From: Teratosphaeria epicoccoides
Lineage: Eukaryota; Ascomycota; Dothideomycetes; Mycosphaerellales; Teratosphaeriaceae
Direction: 5' to 3'
Length of the DNA: 64,000 bases
Assembly (NCBI GenBank): GCA_021401465.1
Contig: JADDMT010000039.1
Span: 124,001 to 188,000, forward strand
Shown here: positions 29,745-40,666 of the stretch, in pieces
Position numbering within the stretch: position 1 is the first letter of the stretch
Layout of the letters: every line of letters begins with the position of its first letter
The notes under the pieces: generated by a model
What the model was told of the DNA's origin: nothing
The model's input: only the letters and a program-made list of their open reading frames with translations
Database searches by the model: none
Made by a program: the position numbers and the translations under genes

Positions 29745-30644
29745 GCTGGGCGGGGGAAGGTCGAGGCAAGGGCTGAGCGTACTGTCCAGCCTGTGGATCG
29801 ATCCATGGCGTTGATTTTTATATCGCAGAGGCTCCTGGAATTTCAGTGGAACGCATGAAGCAATCGAGATGGTATTCCAGGTGGGCGCCCCGCGTTGGAC
29901 GCTGGCGTGGAGTGAAACGTTCTGTACTACTAAGCAACAATGCGGCCCGCCATCTGGCGGCCACTGTCGTAACCCCTCTTGGGCATCTACTCGTATGATG
30001 TAAACGAGACTGTCGATGGCTGTGGCTCGAGGACAAAGCTGCCATTAAGCCGCCGAGCAGCTGAATACGTCGGATGCATCCGAGGCGACCCAGATGTGGA
30101 GCAGTCGACGGATGGGGTCAAGATGCCTCGGGCGTACGAAGGCAAGCCTCTGGAGGTTTTGAGCCGACGGTCGAAAGAGCATGTCGAGTGAGAACCGTCG
30201 AGGCTGCGGGCCGCAGACGTCAGCGCCTTGAGCGTGCCATGTCTCTGGTAAGGAGGCGAACAACCGAGGTTATATCGTTGTCACTGATGGATCTAACAGG
30301 GCGAATCGAGTGTTGGGATGAGATGACACGGCGAGCCATGCGGCAGGGGCCCGCACTCTGGCAAACTTCTTGGCATACAATACGAATGCGTACCTGACAT
30401 TCATCGGAAAGCTATCCAAAAAGCGGACTCCAATGGCTCAATGTCTCGACACATATCCAATCACCGTGCCGAGAACGATGTAACCAAGCCGCAAATGTGC
30501 TTGAGACGTCGTCCACATCCTCCGCATTCCAAGAGTCTGAGCTTTCGACATCGAGGGTGCCCTGCCAATCATTAGTCGCGCATTCGAAGCGGCGCGTACG
30601 AATCAGAAGTAACGCGGCTTACCAATGCAAGAAGTGTTGTCGGG
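29745..30644 (-). other. Intergenic region: protease promoter and 3' flank of the second secreted protein
   Basis: About 900 bp. Apart from the TATA box I see no gene. Small frames in both strands lack support. Confidence 0.4.
29815..29822 (-). promoter_or_regulatory. TATA box of the aspartic protease gene
   Basis: On the minus strand the sequence reads TATAAAAA, about 75 bp before the ATG at 29744. This is a good distance for a fungal core promoter with a short 5' UTR, and fits an inducible secreted enzyme. An ATG about 10 bp downstream of it (29806) would lie before the expected transcription start. Confidence 0.6.
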
Positions 30645-31108
30645 TCAGACGACAGGAGTCTGGACGACCTTCTCGGCAGCCGTGACAGTGGTGACGGCCT
30701 CGACAAGAGTCGGGATGATCTTCATGACGGCAGTCACGGTGGCTGGACTCGCCTCAAGTCCAGTCGGGACCCTCTTCTCGGCGCACTGATTCGCCTCACA
30801 GCCGACGCACGGCGTGCAGGCGGTCTGGACGACGTTGCACTCTGAGCAGACCGTCAGGAAGGCCTTGATGGGATGTCGGGTATGCAAAACTTACTCGTGC
30901 TGAGAAGGTAGTCTTGCCCGCCGTACAGCGTGATCACCGAGCAATCCCTCTTGATGGGATCACCTGGCTCACTATGGTCGGCGGCTTCGGTGGCGAGGGG
31001 CGAGTGGAAAGGGATGATGCTCGACGCAGCCCGAGGAATGCGTCGGCTGGCGGATGCGAAGGTCACAGCCAAGCCAACAAAGGCAGCGATGAGCTTGATA
31101 GACAGCAT
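30645..31108 (-). CDS. Small cysteine-rich secreted protein with a kexin site, 2 exons
   Basis: Exons 31108-30895 and 30841-30645 encode 136 residues. A signal peptide (MLSIKLIAAFVGLAVTFASA) is followed by a propeptide-like stretch ending in Lys53-Arg54, a Kex2-type site just before the Cys-bearing part. Six Cys lie at 56, 73, 80, 83, 86 and 91, with a compact C-x2-C-x2-C core (ACTPCVGCEANQC). The last 45 residues are Cys-free and Val/Thr-rich (AVTTVTAAEKVVQTPVV). The intron is canonical, GTAAGT..CTCAG, phase 1, restoring Lys72-Cys73. No known domain is recognised. It is a plausible processed secreted protein or effector candidate; function is unknown. It lies on the same strand as the protease. 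Confidence 0.68.
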
Positions 31109-31821
31109 GTTGATGGTTCTGCAGATAAGTGTATTGCTGAGGATGTGGAGCTCGGCTCTCCCAGCACTTGTGTATGAGCCCGTGGTGAGTGTTTGTCGAA
31201 GACGCAGACTGGTGTCGAGAGGGAAACGTGCATGATGCTGATCGGAGAAAAGTCTTACATGCGCACGCAGCCTGCGCTAGCACGGGCTTGTCGCATGTCG
31301 GGCGGGGGGGCCTTCTAGAAGGAGGCGGGTGTCGAGGGTGGTCAGTTCGCCGGCGTGGTTTGCTCGAGTGGCTCACCGTCTTGGTGGACGTCGACGACCT
31401 GTTCACCGCCACCGCCTGCAGTCCATCCTGCCGAGGCGTCGACATGTATGAGAAGAGCGCGCGGTGGCCTCTGTCAATGACGGCACGGCGGAACAGCATG
31501 TTGTCTTGATGCAGGGTGCCATGGCGATGGGTGCACGTGACATGGATTCGACAGTGACAGTATGCAGAGGCTTCGAGAGGTGTAGGAGGTGGTCCGAGCT
31601 CTGAGTCGGAGATAGAAATGTTGCCTGCTGCTGCCTCCTCTCGACATTTTAGGAAAGCGCGAGCGAGGAGCTCGATCCTGTCACGTCACAATCTCCCGTC
31701 TCTAGCGCGCTCTCGCATGCATCGTTGCCAGGCACCTCCATCCGTCAATAATGAGTGGCCAGGCGTTGACCGGTGAAGACAGTGCGTGCACGTCGTGAAA
31801 GCATAAGAAGCGTAGAGTACT
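31109..31821. other. Intergenic region
   Basis: About 710 bp between the divergent second secreted protein and the minisatellite before PARP. No gene is supported. Confidence 0.4.
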
Positions 31822-32035
31822 CTCCCATTCCCTCTGTTCACTCCCATTGCCATTCCCTCTTGTCCACACCCATTGCCATCCCCTCTGTTGACACCCATTG
31901 CCATCCCCTCTGTTGACACCCATTGCCATCCCCTCTGTTGACACCCGTCACCATCCCCTCTGTTCACACCCGTCACCATCCCCTCTGTTCACACCCGTCG
32001 CCACCCCCTCTGTTCCCTCCCGTTGCCATCCCCCC
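31822..32035 (+). repeat. 25-bp minisatellite ending at the PARP start codon
   Basis: About eight head-to-tail copies of a C/T-rich 25-bp unit (consensus starting CCCATTGCCATCCCC). Three central copies (about 31869-31943) are identical, and the following copies carry CCCGTCACC variants. The first copies are irregular and the last is truncated exactly where the PARP ATG (32036) begins. The unit length is not a multiple of three and the array is open in several frames, which creates spurious ORFs on both strands. It must form the 5' UTR and/or core promoter of PARP. Confidence 0.9.
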
Positions 32036-33855
32036 ATGCCGCCGAAAGGAAGCAAGCGGAAAGCGGCCGCGCAGAATGCGGGTGCGGCACGCTCGACTAA
32101 ACAAGCGCGGCAGGCGGAGCAGCACACCGTGTGCAAACAACCAAACGTCCCGATCGACGAAGGCTTCAACGCGGCTCATGGACCCCTGAAGGTCTTCATA
32201 GATGACGACGGCACGATCTTTGATGCCGCACTGAACCAGAGCCAGGTCGCCACGAACAACAACAAGGTATCATCTCAGTCCCACATGCAGGGCGGCATGG
32301 TATGCTCACCCGGCCGCAGTTTTACCGTCTGCAGCTGCTCGAAGGCCAGAAGCAGTATTATGTGCACACTCGATGGGGTCGCGTGGGCGAGTCCGGGTAT
32401 GCGTGGCCCGGTACATGTCTGGACTGGCATTTCTGACTCTGCTGGCAGCCAAGTCAAAACCATCGACTTCAAGGACTTTGACGCCGCTCTCGGCGAATAC
32501 AGCTCAAAATTCAAGCAAAAGTCGGGTCTCAGCTGGGAAGACCGTGACAAGGAAGCCAAGAAAGGCAAGTACACGTACCTCGAGAAGAATTATGATGACG
32601 ACGACGACGACGAGGATGAAGACACCTCTGGCGGGGTCGAGAAGGAAGATGATGACTCGAAGGCGAAGCCAGCAAGCGCATTGCCCGTGCAGACCCAGCG
32701 ACTCATGGAGTTAATCTTCAATGAGAACCATTTCAACTCGGTTCTGGAGAACATTGGCTACAACCAGGAGAAGCTGCCATTAGGCAAGCTCGGCAAGAAT
32801 ACCATTCAGAAGGGTTTTGAGCATCTCCAGGAGCTCTCAAGCTTGATTCGCCACCCAACCTTGGCCCAGAACAAGTATCAAACCTCACAGCGTGAAGCCA
32901 TCGAAGACTTCACTAATCGCTACTACTCCACCATCCCGCACGTATTTGGTCGCAACCGACCTCCGATGATTGACAACAACGATCTCCTGACCAAAGAAGT
33001 GGCAATGCTGGACACTCTCACGGACATGGAAGTCGCCAACACCATCATGAAGACCTCCAGCGACCGTCATACAGACTCGGAGTCAGTGGCACAGATTGAT
33101 CAGCGCTTCCAGCAGCTCAAGCTATCGGAATGCGAGCCGCTCGAGCAGAAGAGTGATGAGTATCAGGCGATCAAGAAGTATCTGATCAATACTGCCGGAC
33201 ATACGCACAACATCCGGTATCGTCTGCAAGATATCTTCCGCATCGAGCGTGATGGCGAAAGTGATCGATTCAACAAGTCGAAGTTTTCCAGCATCAAGGA
33301 CAAGAATCGCCGTCTCCTGTGGCACGGCTCGCGCACGACCAACTACGGTGGTATACTGAGCCAAGGCCTGCGCATAGCGCCTCCCGAGGCTCCAGTCAAT
33401 GGCTACGCGTTCGGCAAAGGCGTCTATCTTGCGGACGTCAGTACCAAGAGCGCCAACTACTGCGTCTCATCCTCATCTGGCAACACCGGCTTGCTGCTGC
33501 TCTGTGAAGCTGAGCTCGGCAACCCGATGTACGAGCTGTTAAGTGGCAACAGCGCTGCAAAGGAGGGTGCCGAGAACGCGGGGGCGATCGCGACGTATGG
33601 CATTGGTCGGACTGCACCGCAAGGCTGGGTCGACGCGGGAGATGTCATCGACGAGAGCTTGAAGGGCATCAAAATCCCGGACCCAGAGAAGGCGCCTGCG
33701 GAGCAGAAGCAGCATCCTAATGCTTTCTTGCAGTACAACGAGTACATCTGCTATGACGTTGCTCGTGAGTTCTTTCCTTGGCGGTTAAGTGAGGACAGAC
33801 CGCTGACTAGAACGCAGAAATTCGCTTGAGGTATCTGATTCGGTTCCAGCTGTAG
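32036..33855 (+). CDS. PARP: Poly(ADP-ribose) polymerase, WGR plus catalytic domain, 4 exons
   Basis: Exons 32036-32266, 32320-32396, 32449-33764 and 33818-33855 give 553 residues. After a basic nuclear-type tail (MPPKGSKRKAAAQNAG), a WGR domain spans about 45-150 and becomes visible only after splicing (NNNKFYRLQLLEGQ, TRWGRVGESGQVKTIDF). An Asp-rich linker leads to the regulatory helical domain (LMELIFNENHFNSVLENIGY, PLGKLG) and the ART fold. The H-Y-E triad is seen in LLWHGSRTTNYGGILSQGLR, FGKGVYLADVSTKSANYC and QYNEYICYDV. The spliced end is VAQIRLRYLIRFQL. It should attach ADP-ribose chains at DNA breaks using NAD+. No BRCT or zinc finger precedes WGR, so the layout is PARP2/3-like. The minisatellite abuts the start; a longer in-frame ATG at 31898 lies inside the repeat and is rejected. 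Confidence 0.93.
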
Positions 33856-35599
33856 CATGCTCTGAAAGATGTTGTCACCGCCTATGCTAGAGATGTTGCA
33901 CGGTTTTCCATCACGGCCAGCGGCGACCCATAATACTACTTGATATTCCAGCTGATTCACGATATGTGCACTGTTGATCAATAGCTATGCAGCATCTGGG
34001 TGCAATATCGGACTCTACATCTTCGACCATTTGTTGCTGCTGTGGGCCTACACGGCTGAGTGCAAAGATTGCGCTGCACATTATACTGGTGTTGGCTATA
34101 ATGTACTCCTGGCAATCGAGGAAGTCCCCACCTTGGGACAGACTGAGCCTCATCTGCCAAGCCAATATCTCGGACGTCGCCGTCAGCATCATGTTCAGAG
34201 CAATCGGCCCTTTGCAACCTTCGCTCTGCCCTGCAGGGGCTTCGGCACGAAATTCCGGACAAGCGCCACCATCATGAAGTTCGGGTCTCAGCTCCCTAGC
34301 ACCCCTGTGTCTCCTCTCGTCCCGGCCCAGCCTCGCCGCAGCCACTCTCATGCCCTGAGAGTGTGATGGCCTCGGCACGTCCGACTGCGAGAACTTCCGA
34401 GAGAGCGCTCGGAAAGAAGATCTGTCCGCCCAACGGCGCACGGCCTGATTGTTCCAACGTAGGTTGTTATCTGCCTTTTTGCGCTGCATTCTCGAATTGG
34501 CGAGCATCCACGCAGAAGTGATGCCTCCAGTGCGTACCGACTGAGTGAGATCCTGGGACGGCAAAGGGCCCTGCAGACAACAAATGCAATTTCGCTGGTG
34601 AGGTCAGAACGGAGAAGTGGCGATCATAAGCAGTGTTTTGTACGATGGTTGTTGTTGCGTCTTCGAAGTTTACAAGGCACCGCATCTGAAACCACTCGCG
34701 TGATCTAATGAGCGACGGTACCCAAACCTTTGCTGTCCCATCGCTGTTGGACATCCTTTACCACACTTCACTGGTGGTGGCCTCGGCTGGATCAACTTTT
34801 GAAGTGAGGCATGGCATTTCGCCTGGAAGTGGTGCTCATCCTTGGTATGTTCGTGAGAGGAAGCCAGTAACATTGTTGCCATTGATACTCGCTATGCAGG
34901 CCCACGCAATCAAGGGCATCGCAATGCAGCAACTGCTCGCTGTCGACAAACTAGACTGGTCAAAGACGTATCGCGCCTCGCACGCCCACGCAGCCATAGG
35001 CTGGACCGGGAAATTATACACTGAAGAATCCCATCAGCTGTGGCGCTCTGTGGGACCTATGATCCGCCCATTCAACGCGTGACTTCCGGTCAGATACCCC
35101 ACATTCCTGGCGATCTGATTGACGAGACCACATGCAGAGTCCCGCGTGCCACCGGTGCCGACCAGACCCATAGATGAAGTCCCAAGGTGTGTTTGCGAGT
35201 GTCAGCTGGACTGCCACCTTCAGGCGTGTGGATTACACATTCGCCTGGGTGCGTTCGAGATCGACACCATACATTGTTGGCGTCTGGACAGTCAGTCCCT
35301 GGCCCCGCTGACACGGCCGACCTCTCCAGTGAAGCAATACAGCCAGGACTTCATGACCGAAGCACTTCCAGTGCCTCGCCGAGCCATTGACACAGTCGTG
35401 GCTCGACTGTCAAGCTAGCAAATGGCATCGACTGTCGCGGGCCTCGACTACACAACGCCCTGGATGCATCGCATGCTGAACGCTGGCAATAGATCTCCCC
35501 CTCTTGCCTTGTTCGCCCAGATGGGCAAAGGAGATCTGGATCAGGTTCGACTTTACCTTGAAGTAGTGGAAGAGGACACGAAGATGGCAAGATCTCGAT
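33856..35599. other. Region without a supportable gene
   Basis: About 1.7 kb. Minus-strand frames such as 33911-34564 and the fragments around 34470-35420 contain no recognisable domain and have many stops. Because it follows the hydrolase pseudogene on the same strand it could include that gene's decayed C-terminal half, but I could not match the pieces convincingly. Confidence 0.35.
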
Positions 35600-36799
35600 A
35601 CAGGTAGTGCCATTCTTGGTACGGATGAACACGGAGCCATTTCGACGTCGTCTTGATATCCCGCCAGGTCGTGAAAGAGCCTTGGGTGTGGAACATAGAC
35701 CTAGGGCGCTTCAGCTTGTACCAAGCACAGATCAAGCTTTCAGACTCACGAATACGATGCCAGCAGGTAAATTGGAATGTTGACAATATTCTCGACTGGT
35801 ATGCGCTTGGCTTCCCAATACTCATCGTACATCGGCCGCTTCGCCAGCATTCCAGGCGCAAACTCTACTTTCCCCGGGCCAGCAAGGCCACCTTTGAGGA
35901 GCTTATGGAACTTGGGAATATGCTTACGCCCGCCACATGCAACGAAATGACGGTATGGGTCCGTGAAAGCCTCCCAAGGGGCGATGGCCTTGAGCGCTGG
36001 ATGCGATAGCCGAGACGCAAAGTTCACCTGAGCCGCCGCCAGCCAGGAGTTGCCACTGTCGGTATTAGTCGCAGGTCAAGCTTCGTCCGAGTCTTTCGCA
36101 CTTACGCCATGGCAACAGACCCGTTACACCAGGACTGCCTCGAAATGTGCTCAATCACGTCGTAAATATCTTCGGCTTTCTGCAAGCCCCACATGGCTAT
36201 GTCGCCCTCGGACATGCCAGCGCCACGAGCGTCAATGTTCAATACCGCATAGCCTCGCGCGCACCACTCCGCTGGATCCGGAGCTTCGAACTTGTCGTAC
36301 CCAGAAGTCTTCCCTTTGGAGTAGCCAGCCCTGAATGGAGCCATTGTGTCGAGGTTCTGCAAAAGCGATGGGTAGAAGGTCAGCAAATGCCTCCGACACA
36401 ATGTGCGCTCTCCTGCCCATCAGTACTGACCATTGGCCCCGTCCCGGTCTTCCCGTACGGACTCTACGGGATCACGACTGGCACTGACGCGTTGTCTGAG
36501 TTGACGGGCCGGAAAATGTCCGCATACAGTGTCATGCCATCGCGGACGCGAATACCTTGGTCGCGTTCGAAGATGACGTCCGTTGGGAAGGGCCGATTGC
36601 CTGGCGAACGGATATGGCCTTTCTTCAACACAGTCCTTCCCGGCTGAAATCCATTGTAGTTGAAGTGTGGGTGCTCTGTTGCTGAGGCGAGTTTGACATA
36701 GACGGCATCCGGGAAGAGCTGCGGGATCTTGGCCCAAGAAGTCTCTCGGACGTTTTTATCGAGCGACATTTCCGCGGTGCAAAGATCTGGTCGTACCAC
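35600..36799 (-). pseudogene. Decayed CocE/NonD-type hydrolase (peptidase S15-like)
   Basis: Minus-strand exons 36799-36431, 36357-36106, 36055-35750 and 35700 to about 35600 can be traced by GT..AG introns. Readable pieces are FNYNGFQPGRTVLKKGH, VRDGMTLYADIFRPV, SPYGKTGTGP, FRAGYSKGKTSGYDKFEAPD, DARGAGMSEGDIAMWG, GNSWLAAAQVNFASR (nucleophile Ser), ALKAIAPWEAFTDPYRH and WLRVHPYQEWHYLY. These match fungal X-Pro-dipeptidyl-peptidase/CocE-like alpha/beta hydrolases. Two lesions are visible: a TAG at 36464-36466 where the family has an aromatic residue just before SPYGK, and a frameshift near 35600, where the frame needed for LRVLFHYFK changes. The C-terminal jelly-roll domain is not recognisable downstream. 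The stop fits a TGG-to-TAG change, compatible with RIP or random decay. Confidence 0.7.
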
Positions 36800-38722
36800 T
36801 CTTCGAGGTTGCTTGTCTAAGCCAGACTCGTTTTCACGTTTCGGTAATGCTCATCGCGGACAGCTGATGTGGATTGTGCGGGGCCTATCTGTGGGCTCCG
36901 CTTTTGTACCTTCTCTCGGCTCATCGTTGGAGTGGCTGGGCTGCCTTCGACTTGTGCTTGTGCAACATTAGACCATGAGACAGTAAAACCATCGACAAGT
37001 CTTGCGGGGAGGTGCTGCAGGACCTGATCAATCAGTCGATCACCTCAAGTGGTGTTGCCCTCAACCGCTTTGTCTACTGAGACCTCACCTACCAGATTGC
37101 ATGCAGCACCATGTTACATGGTATGATGAAAAGATGTAGTGGACGTCTAAGGAAGTATGGGTCTGGGAAACGCTCCAGACACGTTCAGAGTTGAACCCTG
37201 GATATACACATGGATCTGGGGCCCCATGGGTCCGATTTGCACTGCCCATGTGTTTGGTCGCACTTCCCGTGTGTTTGGCTGCACTGCCCTAGTATTTGAT
37301 TGACTCGTTACTAGGAAATGGTTCGACTCAGTATCCATTGAGTCCAGGCCGGCACTGTCGCTTGGGTGGACGACCAAGCTCGATAGCCACGCAGTCGTGA
37401 TGGCGTTTTACGCGAAGGCACAACAAGCAGGAAACCCTGCCGCAGGTCTTCTGTGTGCTTCCTTGAAACCCCAATAGAGATGCGTGGCCCAAGCACCCAG
37501 AAAAAAGTCCACCCTCACAGCTGGAAAGTGTGTCAATGTCGTGTATGCAGTACAATGACTCCGTCAGTGCAGTGACGCCAGTGAGGCGTTTTTGTTGCAG
37601 TCGGTCGCTGGGCTGCTCAGCCCTCGAAAGGCCAAACTATACAGTTCAGGGATTTGCTTGGCGTCAGAGGAGTCTGCTTACGAGTATCTATGAAGCACAT
37701 TTCAGGTGCCCTACGGAGGATTTCTCAGGAGGCAAGGGCGTGGACAAACATTTCGACCAGAAGTGGACTGTATGGCCTATCGTGCAGCGTCTGCAGTGTC
37801 GTTACATATACGGTCAATTCTTTCTGGAACCCTTGTTGATCATTTCAACTCATTTTACTTTTGGCCTGCCTCTCAAAGTTGAATGTGAAGACTTGCGAGC
37901 TCATTCATCAGCATGTAGAAGGCTGGAATGTCAAGTAAGCTTGACTGCTGCTTGTATCTCGCTTTTGGGTTCAGCCAATGGGCTTTGCTCAAGTCTTGCA
38001 GCTAGATGCCGGAGAAGTGTATCGTTGTAGTGATTGATAGGATGTGCTGCTCGTCAATTTCAGCCGGACCGTATTTGCTGTCATTGCCGCTCACGAGGCC
38101 CCGGATGCAGCGGCAACTCAGTCTGGACGACAGTCAATTCCCCTGGAAATGATCTCGTGGCTTGAGCGGTAGCTGGCACGCGATCCCGCTGTCCCCTGCC
38201 TTTGCTATAACGACAGCGCCGCAATACGTTCTTGCATGAGTACGGAACGGAGAGCGTCATGTGCCTGAAGATGCGGGATAGCAACGATCCTCAAGTTCCT
38301 TCCAGAATCAAGATGAGCATTAGTGCCGGCTGTGGGTTTGAGTTGAGACTTGGCATTTATAGCTCACTTCTCTGAGCGGGCCAGCCCGAGCAGAACGGTG
38401 AGCAGCATCATTGGTCGAAGAATCTCCCAAGAAAGTCTCTCCGCTCCTCTAGCGCCAATGCGATCTATTACATCGAGCGATCCCCGATTGTGCCTGAACC
38501 AGGAATGCGAGCTGTCGTGTAACAACGGTTGGAACCTTTGCTAGCCGCGTTGATTGTCCAAAACCACTCGTTCTTCTCCCGACGCATGCTGCTTCGTATC
38601 CATGTCAAACGCCAAGGAGTCCTGACGCCAGGTTATCGGCTTGAGCAATCCGCCTCGGGACTCGAGCTTTGGCATGCGTGAGCTGAGTTCGAACCACTCT
38701 TGCGACCCCTCCTTTCCACAAC
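36800..38722. other. Long intergenic region
   Basis: About 1.9 kb upstream of the Whi5-like gene. Apart from a short 21-bp tandem repeat I see nothing supported. The 166-codon open frame at 37530-38030 has no recognisable domain, no signal peptide and unlikely composition. Confidence 0.4.
37239..37301 (+). repeat. Imperfect 21-bp tandem repeat, three copies
   Basis: Three adjacent 21-bp units beginning GCACTGCCC / GCACTTCCC / GCACTGCCC, each running into a TTTGG or TTTGA block. They differ at several positions. No function is apparent. Confidence 0.6.
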
Positions 38723-39915
38723 ATGGCGGCGCAATGTGAGCTGAGGAGACCGGACGAGGTGGCCATGAAGGTGATGAGGCGGGCACAAGTGTCGAAGGTA
38801 TTGTATCAATACGTTATGAATGCATCGACTGACCGCTGACGAAATGTCTGCAGATGACCCGGGCGCTCCAGGATCGCCTAGCACTCGCCAATGTCAAGAT
38901 ACAGAATGGGTGGGAGAACATGAGCCTGGAGGCAATCGAGCCACAGATTGAGGAGCGGATGAGGAGGAAGAGGCCGGCTTCGAGCAATGATACTATCTCG
39001 GACACTGCATCGACGACTTCTAGCAGACTGCATTCCAGCAGTGGCCTGGACTCATCCCCACTTACGGCTCCCATGTTCTCCGATGATTACACACGATCAG
39101 CCAGCCCGAGCAAGAGGAGAGCAAGACGAACTGTGCAGAAGATGCACTCGTCAGGAGCTGCGACAGGCCGGCGGCCCCGTATTACCACAAGCCAGGCTTC
39201 GTGGAAGAAGCATAATGACCTGGCTCAATCCTCTCCCATCAAGCACGCCCGTTTCCGTTCCAACCACATCTCCTTCGTTTCTGAAGCCGACACCGTTCCG
39301 GACAGCCCACCATCGCCAGATCACAGCGAGGAGGATGACGCCGACCTTCCCGTGCACAGTTTCAAGATTGCAGCTTCAACTCGCATTACGTCGTCACCAC
39401 CGCACACACCTCCACCAGACCGCCGCATGAGGCGCGCACATCTCCACAATGTCTCGTGGTCACGGACGCCGAGATCTGGCGACGACGGAGCTGATCTGCT
39501 CATGTTCTTGGCGACTTCTCCTTCGCCGGCAAACGCTGCTACACTGAGGCAAAGGGACATTAAACCTGTTATCCAGGCACCTTCTACTCCACCGCCCAAG
39601 TCGACGCCTTTGCCATCGAGCCACATGACACCTGGCACTAATGGTGCAGGTATCCTCGGCTTTGGTCCGCAGACACCGGGCACCAACTTCAACTTTGCGG
39701 ATTTCGTCAACGTGACGCCCAGCCCGGCACAAGGCCACTGGCAGCGAACGCCCATAGCCGGACGAACACCTGCCGCGGCTAGAGACTCCGCGGCGAGGCG
39801 TAAGTTGAATTTCGATGCTCTCCTGCCACCATCGACCAGCCCTACCATCACTCGCGGCCACAGTAGCGGTAACGAGGAGTTGAGCATGCAGCTAGGCGGC
39901 GAGCTAGTCCCGTGA
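38723..39915 (+). CDS. Whi5/Nrm1-like G1/S transcription repressor, 2 exons
   Basis: Exons 38723-38797 and 38854-39915 give 378 residues. The conserved Whi5 (GTB) motif is created across the intron: EVAMKVMRRAQVSK joined to MTRALQDRLALANVKIQNGW, then ENMSLEAIEP. The rest is Ser/Pro-rich and disordered with many S/T-P sites (SPSKRRARR, TPRSGDDG, TPSPAQGHW, RTPIAG), as expected for a CDK-regulated repressor, and a conserved-looking FNFADFVNVTPSPA near the end. Whi5/Nrm1 proteins bind SBF/MBF and restrain G1/S genes until phosphorylated. The exon 1 start has AACATGGCG; using the ATG at 38854 alone would lose the first half of the motif. Assignment rests on the short motif, so the exact subfamily is uncertain. 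Confidence 0.75.
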
Positions 39916-40666
39916 GCGGGCCCACGCATACGCACACCAATCTCACGGCGTTTATGAAATCCCATGACCTTCTACGACACACCAAACCAGCGCACGAGCC
40001 GCCCCTCGGTGCTTACACGACCGTGCGACAATAGCACGCATTTTGGAGATCGTACACACTGAGTTAATATGGGAGATGGAGTTCGAGCAATAATATGGAT
40101 ACCCCAAAGACTGTTCTTACCAGGGCAGCACTGCTCGTACCTGTTTCACAAGAGGCGGAGCACGATGAGCGATGCGAGGATCTGCTTCGACGACACCCAC
40201 GCTTCGAAGCTTTTCCGGTTAGCGCGCTGTTCACGCGAACGCGCCAGGCACGCGACATCGACCTCCCCCTTATTCTGCGAGCAATGCAATAATTGTTTCG
40301 TTTGTTTGACATGCGGAATAAGGTAGCTAGCTGCAGCAGATAGTCTCCATAATCGTGAAATCCCTGTATATCCGCAAGCTGACCTCGCCAGTGGCAGAAG
40401 GGCGGTTGTGGAGGACGCGTCACTTTCGGCAGATCGCGCTACAGACAACGCGCTATGCTTGATTTAGATAGACGCGGAAGGCAATCAAGGGTCCTTCGTT
40501 TCATTGTTTCCCACAAGTTCAATCCATCAGACGACGATCACAGAGCGAGTTGCGAAAAGAATCAAGCAGCGTTGCAAAGGCTACGAGGCCATGTCCCGAT
40601 AGCGAACAATTAAGGCCGGTCCACCCACTTGGAGCCTGCGACGACACCGACTGCGCACCGCCTAAC
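39916..40666 (+). other. Intergenic region
   Basis: About 750 bp between the Whi5-like gene and LCB1. Nothing is supported; small frames at 40064-40450 have no domain. Confidence 0.4.

Noticed and set aside
27852..31108. Secondary-metabolite biosynthetic cluster around the secreted genes and MFS transporter
   Set aside because: No polyketide synthase, NRPS, terpene cyclase or tailoring set is present; the MFS gene is 14 kb away among housekeeping genes.
31822..32035. CRISPR-like array
   Set aside because: Units are directly adjacent with no spacers, and the genome is eukaryotic; it is a minisatellite.
33911..34564. Minus-strand 217-codon open frame downstream of PARP
   Set aside because: No recognisable domain, irregular composition, and it probably belongs to decayed DNA.
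37530..38030. Plus-strand 166-codon open frame
   Set aside because: No domain, no signal peptide, Cys/Ser/Arg mix typical of chance frames.
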